Positions 7,389-11,724 of a DNA stretch of 11,724 nucleotides are shown one piece after another. This stretch comes from Lachnospiraceae bacterium. GTDB taxonomy: Bacteria; Bacillota; Clostridia; Lachnospirales; Lachnospiraceae. The first letter of the stretch is position 1. Each line of letters opens with the position of its first letter. Under the pieces are notes generated by a model that ran no database searches, was not told the origin of the DNA, and saw only the letters and a list, made by a program, of their open reading frames with translations. The translations under genes were made by a program, and so were the position numbers. The DNA is taken from assembly GCA_024403585.1 (NCBI GenBank), contig JAKSRN010000037.1, forward strand, positions 1-11,724, written 5' to 3'.

Positions 7389-7888
7389 GATTCATTACCT
7401 ATATTTGAAATAAAGTCGTCAATCAGCTTCTCGTGGTCGGCTTCATTCACTTCACGGTCGATTACCTTGCCGGCAATCTCCATAGCGATATCTCCAATCT
7501 CATCTTTGAGTTCATTGACTGCCTTTTTCTTCTCCTGCGCAATATCCTTCTCAGCTTTCGCTTTCATCTGAGCAGCCTGCTGACTTGCCTCATGCAGAAT
7601 CTCTTCTGCCTGATTGTTGGCATTCTTCTGTGCAGAAGCAAGGATCTCATTCGCTTTCTCCTTCGCTTCTTTCATATTCTGCTCATATTCAGCTTTGATC
7701 GCCTGAGCTTCAGTCTTAGCTGCCTCAGCCTCGTTGATCTTGGCATCAGTCATCTCCTGTCTCTGTTTCAGAATGTTACGAATCGGAGTCAGAAGAAACT
7801 TTTTAATAAGCCACAGCTGAATAAAAAGGTTACAGATCTGCGCAATCAGAGTCCACGGTACGATTCCTACCAATCCTTGTGTAGCCAT
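7385..7888 (-). CDS. atpF: F1Fo ATP synthase b subunit
   Basis: Subunit b forms the peripheral stalk from the membrane to delta. The 167-residue protein has one N-terminal membrane helix (about 9-31, GIVPWTLIAQICNLFIQLWL), the conserved short linker KKFLLTPIRNIL (29-40), and a long, highly charged Ala/Lys/Glu-rich coiled coil from about 43 to 140. The C-terminal part (EIAGKVIDREVN) fits the delta-binding end. A single b gene is present, so a homodimer is expected. The ATG at 7888 has AGGAGG six bases upstream. The gap to atpE is 48 nt with no clear hairpin. Confidence 0.96.
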   Translation of the reverse strand: MATQGLVGIVPWTLIAQICNLFIQLWLIKKFLLTPIRNILKQRQEMTDAKINEAEAAKTEAQAIKAEYEQNMKEAKEKANEILASAQKNANNQAEEILHEASQQAAQMKAKAEKDIAQEKKKAVNELKDEIGDIAMEIAGKVIDREVNEADHEKLIDDFISNIGNES

Positions 7889-7936
7889 GGTTTTCCTCCT
7901 GTACTAGCGTTGTCTTCAAGTATGCTTCCCGTAAAA

Positions 7937-8215
7937 TTATCCAAGATAATTCATGAACATACCAGGAGCAACGAAGATCAGAAGAAGACCTGTTACGAAA
8001 CCGTAAATACCGGTTGTCTCTGCAAGAGCTACACCAAGGAGCATTGTAGACTGTACATCACCTTTACACTCTGGCTGTCTTCCGATTGCCTCAAGAGCCT
8101 TAGCAACTGCGTTACCTTCTCCAATACCAGGTCCGATACCGGCGATAAGTGCAAGACCGGCACCAATAGCACAACCCATTAATGCAATACCTTTAGCGAG
8201 TACTGTTAAATCCAT
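7937..8215 (-). CDS. atpE: F1Fo ATP synthase c subunit, Na+-type with two carboxylates
   Basis: Subunit c forms the membrane rotor ring. The 92-residue protein is a two-helix hairpin: helix 1 about 5-44 with the glycine-rich GAGLALIAGIGPGIGEGNA, the polar loop RQPECKGD (46-53), and helix 2 about 54-82. The essential carboxylate is Glu66 in ALAETTGIYGF. Thr67, Thr68 and Tyr71 beside it match the Na+-binding pattern known from Ilyobacter tartaricus (Glu65, Ser66, Thr67, Tyr70). At the place of its Gln32 this protein has Glu33, giving the two-carboxylate arrangement described for Fusobacterium nucleatum. Na+ coupling is therefore likely but inferred. The ATG at 8215 has AGGAGG eight bases upstream. 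A 10-bp hairpin lies in the 89-nt gap before it. Confidence 0.97.
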   Translation of the reverse strand: MDLTVLAKGIALMGCAIGAGLALIAGIGPGIGEGNAVAKALEAIGRQPECKGDVQSTMLLGVALAETTGIYGFVTGLLLIFVAPGMFMNYLG

Positions 8216-8251
8216 AAATAATTCCTCCTGTTTTTCATAAACTTTTTTCCT

Positions 8252-8292
8252 GATGAGAAACCTCTTTACTTCCGAATTTCCTGTTTCTCATC
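8252..8292 (-). promoter_or_regulatory. 10-bp stem hairpin upstream of atpE
   Basis: On the minus strand GATGAGAAAC (8292-8283) is perfectly complementary to GTTTCTCATC (8261-8252), with a 21-nt purine-rich loop. The stem is followed by AGGAAAAAAG, not a U run, so a terminator is unlikely. It ends about 20 nt before the atpE ribosome binding site. Because c is needed in many copies per enzyme, a role in raising atpE mRNA stability or translation is plausible but unproven. Confidence 0.6.
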
Positions 8293-8304
8293 CAACACCT
8301 GCGG

Positions 8305-9066
8305 CTATTCGTCTCCTGCTTCTACTGCAATATACATGATTGTCAGCATACTGAAGATGAATGCCTGCATGCAGCCGGTAAACCAGTCAAAGTAAACGGA
8401 CGTGATAGCCGGCAGACCCACTGAGAAGATCGGGATCTGGGAGATCACTGCACCGACTGCGCCGGGGATCAGGCCTAAGATCGCAGAGCTTACTACAGCT
8501 AAAGCACCATAGATCAGGGCGTTGATTACGATTCCCGAGAAAATATTACCAAAGTGTCGACATGCCATACTGACCGGAGTAGAAAACTCTCCGAGGATGT
8601 TGAATGGTGTCATAACGAAGATCGGTTCTGTGAAACCTTTCAGGTATCCGCCAAGACCATTGGTCTTCAGCTTCTGATGTGTGATCATGATAAATACCAC
8701 GATCGCCCATCCGGCCTCAGTTGAAAGATCTGCTGTCGGGCTTCGAAGGCCTGTCAAACTAATCAGGTTTGAAACAAGGCTGGTTGCAAACAAAGCGCCA
8801 ACGAACGGAATCATGTATCTGAAGCGTTCACCCATGTTACCGATTACGAAATTATCCAGTTTCTCAACAATGAACTCAGCCAGTGCCTGTCGCTTGGAAA
8901 TATTTTCGACTTTCAGATTTCTGGTAAGAATGATGCAGGTCAGGGTTATGATGGCCATAACCAGCCAGCTCACAAGAATTGTCTCAGAAAGCTGAAATTT
9001 ACCCAGAATTGGGACTTCCCACGGAGCGGTCCAAAAGACTCTAGGGCCGGTAATATTAATATTCAA
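8305..9066 (-). CDS. atpB: F1Fo ATP synthase a subunit
   Basis: Subunit a is the stator membrane protein holding the ion half-channels. The 253-residue protein has about five to six hydrophobic segments, including about 30-48, 84-105, 119-131, 176-196 and 232-249. The essential arginine is Arg170 in SMACRHFGNIFSG, and the conserved Gln234 lies in MQAFIFSML near the C-terminus, equivalent to Gln252 of E. coli. The start codon is TTG at 9066: AGGAGG lies about seven bases upstream and no ATG occurs in frame until residue 37, inside the first membrane helix. Such a weak start may keep this single-copy subunit low. The gap to atpI is 157 nt. Confidence 0.95.
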   Translation of the reverse strand: MNINITGPRVFWTAPWEVPILGKFQLSETILVSWLVMAIITLTCIILTRNLKVENISKRQALAEFIVEKLDNFVIGNMGERFRYMIPFVGALFATSLVSNLISLTGLRSPTADLSTEAGWAIVVFIMITHQKLKTNGLGGYLKGFTEPIFVMTPFNILGEFSTPVSMACRHFGNIFSGIVINALIYGALAVVSSAILGLIPGAVGAVISQIPIFSVGLPAITSVYFDWFTGCMQAFIFSMLTIMYIAVEAGDE

Positions 9067-9112
9067 TTTTTGTCCTCCTTTCCTTGATTTTTTTTATCTT
9101 TTCTCTCTATCA

Positions 9113-9208
9113 TTCAGAAGCACCCGGGAGATACTCCAGGGGATCCTGAATATGATTAACACATTACATGCTGCAGTCGATCACTTACCTTCGCAAGGCG
9201 GATGTAAT
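9113..9208 (-). promoter_or_regulatory. Structured gap between atpI and atpB
   Basis: The 157-nt gap holds two minus-strand structures. First, ATTACAT (9208-9202) can pair with ATGTAAT (9169-9163), enclosing a small CCTT-GCG-AAGG hairpin (9198-9188). Second, TTCAG (9150-9146) pairs with CTGAA (9117-9113), enclosing CCC/GGG and GGAG/CTCC stems around a 3-nt loop (9141-9123). The RNA then runs through a purine-rich stretch with an A8 run before the atpB ribosome binding site. There is no gene in the gap and no U-rich terminator tail. Confidence 0.5.
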
Positions 9209-9223
9209 AATGTTGATCGCAAA

Positions 9224-9631
9224 TCATTTTCCCAGAACGGCTCGGATCTTAATGCCCATGGTCGGGAACAGAAGTGGAAGGATCGCTGCCACCAGATTGA
9301 AACAAGGTGCAATAAGTGCGATCACGATCCAGACGATCTGCATCAGCATTCTCTTGGAATAGCTGCCCTGCAGAATCTTTCTTGCCATCTTCTCATCGTC
9401 TGTCATGCCGGCTACTTTGGTTACTGTAACGGCCATAAGAACGAAGTTCAGAACTGCTACAAATCCACCTGCAACAGCCCCAAGGAAAATTGTGTAGTCG
9501 AATGGGATCTTATCCGGCAAAAGGAAGAAATGTGCCAGGATCAGAAGGATCAGCTCCACTACAATTCCGATAGCGGTATACATGACAATATCCCTGATGG
9601 TTTTCTTTACACCAGGCTCAAAATTAAACAT
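9224..9631 (-). CDS. atpI: ATP synthase subunit I (AtpI-like assembly protein)
   Basis: The 135-residue protein is hydrophobic with four predicted membrane helices (about 14-36, 46-72, 93-110 and 111-128) separated by a charged cytosolic stretch (GMTDDEKMARKIL). Its size, topology and place directly before atpB match the AtpI/UncI family, which in Na+-type enzymes has been shown to assist assembly of the c-ring. Sequence conservation in this family is low, so the assignment rests partly on position. The ATG at 9631 has AAGGAGA about nine bases upstream, and the gap to the preceding small gene is 18 nt. Confidence 0.8.
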   Translation of the reverse strand: MFNFEPGVKKTIRDIVMYTAIGIVVELILLILAHFFLLPDKIPFDYTIFLGAVAGGFVAVLNFVLMAVTVTKVAGMTDDEKMARKILQGSYSKRMLMQIVWIVIALIAPCFNLVAAILPLLFPTMGIKIRAVLGK

Positions 9632-9649
9632 AGATCAGTCTCTCCTTAC

Positions 9650-9910
9650 TTATAAGTGTCGGTTGAAGGAAGTCCTCTGACGGTTTTCCTTCTTATCTTT
9701 TTTCAGTACCTGCAGATAGAGCTTGTAGGCTACCATGAATGCAGTACAGAAACCTGTGATAAAACCCGGTACATAGATCCAGAGTCCGCACCCTGTTTTT
9801 GTCTGAATGTAATAACACAGGAGCAGACAAAGGATAATGGGTGTCAGAAGAGAAACGGTAAACTGGGTAACAATCGTCATGATCTGAAAAAAATTCATAA
9901 ATGATTTCAC
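9650..9910 (-). CDS. atpZ: Small two-helix membrane protein, AtpZ-like
   Basis: This 86-residue protein has two hydrophobic helices (about 11-33 and 43-66) and a basic C-terminal tail (LKKDKKENRQRTSFNRHL). A short two-helix protein at the head of an atp operon, with the pattern TPIILCLLLCYYIQTKTGCGLW-x-YVPGFITGFCTAF (split here), fits the AtpZ ('ATPase gene 1') family, proposed to act with AtpI in assembly or Mg2+/Ca2+ handling. The typical glycine and aspartate motifs are poorly kept, so the symbol is tentative. The start is probably GTG at 9910, six bases after AAGGA; an ATG four codons on (9898) would sit too far from the ribosome binding site. It follows rnhB by 18 nt, suggesting co-transcription. 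Confidence 0.65.
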   Translation of the reverse strand: MKSFMNFFQIMTIVTQFTVSLLTPIILCLLLCYYIQTKTGCGLWIYVPGFITGFCTAFMVAYKLYLQVLKKDKKENRQRTSFNRHL

Positions 9911-9928
9911 TTCAGTTCCTTCCTCCCT

Positions 9929-10687
9929 CTAGATAAAATTCTTAATAAATGATGCCCTGTGGATCGGGCTTGGCCCCACTTTTTTCAGTGCTTCGATATG
10001 AGCTGCCGAACCATAGCCTTTATTGGAAGCAAAGCCATACTCCGGCATGATCTTATCGTATTCCACCATCAGGCGGTCTCTGGTCACCTTGGCAATGATA
10101 CTGGCTGCACCGATGGACTGGCTCTTGGCATCACCTTTAATAATAGGAACCTGTTTGATGTTCACACCCGGAATGGTAACCGCATCATTCAGAAGCAGGG
10201 TTGGCTGCGGATCCAGTTTAGAGATAGCCTCCCGCATGGCTTCATAGGTTGCCTGAAGGATATTGATCTCATCGATCCTCTGCGGAGAAGCATAGCCTAC
10301 AGCCACCGCAATGGCTTTCTCCATGATCACGTCATAGAGCTCTTCTCTCTTCTTCTCACTGAGTTTTTTCGAATCGTTGATATAAGGGATCCTTGCATCT
10401 TTCGGAAGGATCACAGCACCGGCCACCACCGGACCGGCTAAAGGACCTCGTCCCACCTCATCGATACCGCAGATCCACTCATACTCAGCATACTGCTTCT
10501 CATATGTACAAAGGAGTTCCACCCTTTCCAGTTCCAGCCGATCCTTCTCCAGCTGCTTTCTTAAGCGAAGCAGATGATCCTGCACACTCTTTCTCTCATC
10601 AGCTTCATAGAGAGCAAAAAGCTGGTCCCAGGATGTTTTTGGAGTCTGCAGAAACTCTTCTTTTATCACAGATAATGATTTTTTCAT
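9929..10687 (-). CDS. rnhB: Ribonuclease HII
   Basis: RNase HII removes ribonucleotides and RNA from RNA-DNA hybrids during replication and repair. The 252-residue protein has the signature GIDEVGRGPLAGPVVAGAV (residues 74-92) with catalytic Asp76 and Glu77, NDSKKLS (104-110), Asp168 in LLLNDAV, and Asp186 in KGDAKSQSIGAASIIAKV (184-201). The 18-residue spacing of the last two aspartates matches the DEDD set of E. coli RNase HII. A GYGSAAH and GPSPIHRASF tail completes the family. The first 70 residues are a charged helical extension like that of other Firmicute RNases HII of about 255 residues. The ATG at 10687 has only a weak purine-rich site upstream. It is the first gene of the minus-strand unit that continues into the atp genes. 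Confidence 0.97.
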   Translation of the reverse strand: MKKSLSVIKEEFLQTPKTSWDQLFALYEADERKSVQDHLLRLRKQLEKDRLELERVELLCTYEKQYAEYEWICGIDEVGRGPLAGPVVAGAVILPKDARIPYINDSKKLSEKKREELYDVIMEKAIAVAVGYASPQRIDEINILQATYEAMREAISKLDPQPTLLLNDAVTIPGVNIKQVPIIKGDAKSQSIGAASIIAKVTRDRLMVEYDKIMPEYGFASNKGYGSAAHIEALKKVGPSPIHRASFIKNFI

Positions 10688-10799
10688 ATATTTTTGTCTC
10701 TTCTCAAAGGTTTATTATCTTTGTTTTTGTAAAATGTTATCCAAATTAACATCTTTACTAATTCATTTATCAAACAACATATTTACTCATGATGCCTAT

Positions 10800-10828
10800 A
10801 TTTTACCTCATATAGCCCGAATTGTAAA
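10800..10828 (-). promoter_or_regulatory. Probable promoter of the rnhB-atp unit
   Basis: On the minus strand TTTACA (10828-10823) and TAAAAT (10805-10800) are separated by exactly 17 nt; each matches the vegetative consensus at five of six bases. The predicted start near 10793 gives a leader of about 105 nt before rnhB. No other promoter of comparable quality was found in the operon gaps, but internal promoters cannot be excluded. Confidence 0.6.
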
Positions 10829-10837
10829 TGATTTACA
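10823..10837. promoter_or_regulatory. Operator-like palindrome over the rnhB-atp -35 box
   Basis: TGTAAA-TGA-TTTACA is a perfect 6-bp inverted repeat with a 3-bp centre. Its left arm is the -35 box of the minus-strand promoter, so a protein bound here would block RNA polymerase. The protein is unknown. Confidence 0.45.
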
Positions 10838-10905
10838 CCTCGATTCATGTATTATTTCTTTACTATTTTATGAATTGTGTATAAATTGCACACTATTATT
10901 TTATT

Positions 10906-10922
10906 GATTTTTACGAAAAATC
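10906..10922. repeat. AT-rich perfect inverted repeat in the divergent intergenic region
   Basis: GATTTTT-ACG-AAAAATC is a perfect 7-bp inverted repeat with a 3-bp centre. It lies about 130 bp before the regulator gene. A weak plus-strand promoter (TTGATT 10904-10909, 16 nt, CATAAA 10926-10931) would overlap it. It could be an operator or simply AT-rich DNA. Confidence 0.4.
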
Positions 10923-10947
10923 TTTCATAAAAAAAAGCAAATCCGTC

Positions 10948-10981
10948 ACCTGCCCATCCTTCTTGTTTTTCCTCAGCAGGT
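10948..10981. repeat. ACCTGC/GCAGGT inverted repeat
   Basis: ACCTGC (10948-10953) and GCAGGT (10976-10981) can form a 6-bp stem with a 22-nt loop. Read on the minus strand a T8 run (10936-10929) follows 11 nt after the stem, too far for a standard terminator. Its role is unclear. Confidence 0.3.
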
Positions 10982-11004
10982 ATTGTAAAGTAAAAGCAGA
11001 TCCA

Positions 11005-11020
11005 TGTGTGTTTAACCACA
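11005..11020. promoter_or_regulatory. CRP-like box upstream of the Crp/Fnr gene
   Basis: TGTGT-GTTTAA-CCACA matches the CRP/Fnr-type consensus TGTGA-N6-TCACA at eight of ten core bases, and the symmetry extends to ATGTG-N8-CACAT (11004-11021). It lies 31 bp before the ATG of a Crp/Fnr-family gene, suggesting autoregulation. This is inference from the motif and position. Confidence 0.45.
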
Positions 11021-11051
11021 TTTTCAGCATAATTCAGGAAAGGAAGTCAGA

Positions 11052-11724
11052 ATGGATTACTATCTTGTCACTAAACGCACCATCTTTCGCAATATGACAG
11101 ACAAAGAGATCGATGAAGCGGTCTCTGCTCTTCGAACAGACGAAATAGCCTACGAAAAAGGGGACATGATCCTTGCTTCCGGTTCTGTCACCTCTTCCAT
11201 GGGCCTGGTCCTGTCCGGAACCGTCATCATTGAGTGCAGAGATTATCTGGGAAATCTTATAACAACAAAAATCCTGCGGGAAGGCACTTATTTTGGTGAA
11301 AGTCAGGCCTTTCTGCAAAACGAACCTGTTATGGTAGATGTGATAGCCGGAGAAGATTGCAGGGTTCTTTTTCTTCGAATCGGTGATCTCCACGATCTTC
11401 GCAGGTATACAAGGTCCTGGACTCCTAAACTCTTACTGAATCTCATGTTTCTGGGAGCCCAGAAACAAATTTTTTTAGCCGAACAGATCACCCATACTTT
11501 ACCCAAAACCATCCGCAGCAGAGTCATGGCCTATCTTCTTTCTGTTTCAGAGAAAGAAGGCAGCACGGTCGTGGATATACCCATGGACAGACAGGAGATG
11601 GCCGATTATCTCAGAGTGGAGCGTACGGCACTTTCCAAGGAGCTGGGACGGATGCAGAAGGATGGTCTGATCCGGATGCAGAAAAACCATTTTGAACTGC
11701 TGGTGGAAATGCCGCAGAAGACAG
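11052..11724 (+). CDS. Crp/Fnr-family transcriptional regulator, C-terminal end cut by window
   Basis: The first 224 codons are visible and contain both domains. Residues about 11-110 are a cyclic-nucleotide-binding-type beta-barrel (IFRNMTDKEIDEAV, then YEKGDMILASGSVTSSMGLVLSGTV and the FGESQAF turn). Residues about 150-218 form a winged helix-turn-helix, with DRQEMADYLRVERTALSKEL (179-198) holding the two DNA-binding helices. The Arg-Ser pair that binds cAMP in E. coli CRP is replaced by Pro92-Val93, and there is no N-terminal cysteine cluster as in Fnr; the only cysteines are Cys62 and Cys103. So it is probably neither a cAMP sensor nor an Fe-S oxygen sensor, and its signal is unknown. The ATG follows AAAGGAAG by about five bases. 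It is divergent from rnhB, and only a few residues should be missing. Confidence 0.9.
   Translation, partial: MDYYLVTKRTIFRNMTDKEIDEAVSALRTDEIAYEKGDMILASGSVTSSMGLVLSGTVIIECRDYLGNLITTKILREGTYFGESQAFLQNEPVMVDVIAGEDCRVLFLRIGDLHDLRRYTRSWTPKLLLNLMFLGAQKQIFLAEQITHTLPKTIRSRVMAYLLSVSEKEGSTVVDIPMDRQEMADYLRVERTALSKELGRMQKDGLIRMQKNHFELLVEMPQKT

Larger units (their letters stand above)
10688..11051. other. Divergent AT-rich intergenic region
   Basis: About 364 bp separate rnhB and the Crp/Fnr gene. I see no coding sequence or RNA gene. It holds one good minus-strand promoter, two compact palindromes, a longer inverted repeat and a CRP-like box, listed separately. A further TGTG-N9-CACA (10876-10892) has one base too many for a CRP-type site. 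Confidence 0.6.

Noticed and set aside
7433..8182. A 249-residue plus-strand open frame opposite atpF and atpE
   Set aside because: It is antisense to two unmistakable genes, has low-complexity composition, and matches no family I know. Other long plus-strand frames opposite pgeF, atpA and atpI were rejected for the same reason.
2414..9910. An N-type (horizontally moved) ATPase operon
   Set aside because: The order is the standard atpB-E-F-H-A-G-D-C with a delta subunit and a normal-length c subunit. N-ATPase operons begin with atpD-atpC, carry atpQ and atpR and lack delta.
10876..10892. TGTG-N9-CACA as a second CRP-type site
   Set aside because: The spacing is nine and not the eight expected between these half-sites, and the inner bases are not symmetric.
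11034..11527. Minus-strand open frames at the right edge
   Set aside because: They are antisense to the Crp/Fnr gene, whose domains and ribosome binding site are clear on the plus strand.

Overview
The window looks like chromosome of an anaerobic low-to-moderate GC Firmicute of class Clostridia, most likely Lachnospiraceae-like. The basis is the style of the proteins (a long RNase HII, YraN, a Na+-type c subunit, an SPFH protein with 11-residue repeats), strong AGGAGG ribosome binding sites and AT-rich intergenic DNA. I cannot name the genus. All genes except the last lie on the minus strand, so the main transcript reads from right to left.

Layout along the minus strand: rnhB (10687-9929), then a complete F1Fo ATP synthase operon in the order atpZ-like, atpI, atpB, atpE, atpF, atpH, atpA, atpG, atpD, atpC (9910-2414), then a hairpin terminator (2390-2342), then yraN (2219-1809), pgeF/yfiH (1695-838), and the first 243 codons of an SPFH/band-7 membrane protein (731 to the left edge) with its own promoter. 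On the plus strand, a Crp/Fnr-family regulator starts at 11052 and runs off the right edge. It is divergent from rnhB across about 364 bp of AT-rich DNA holding a good minus-strand promoter, an operator-like palindrome over its -35 box, and a CRP-like box in front of the regulator gene.

The ATP synthase genes encode all eight structural subunits (a, c, b, delta, alpha, gamma, beta, epsilon) plus two small membrane accessory proteins. The c subunit carries Na+-site residues and a second carboxylate (Glu33 with Glu66), which matches the two-carboxylate type described for Fusobacterium nucleatum; the enzyme is therefore probably Na+-coupled. Spacing in the operon is uneven: some genes overlap or are 12-18 nt apart, while the gaps before atpB, atpE, atpA and atpD are 68-157 nt and each holds clear RNA hairpins. 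The operon also lies between rnhB and yraN, which are commonly neighbours in Clostridia, suggesting the atp block was placed between them. I saw no mobile elements, RNA genes or CRISPR arrays. There is no clear wholly novel system; the most interesting points are the c-subunit ion site, the hairpin-punctuated operon and the divergent regulatory region.
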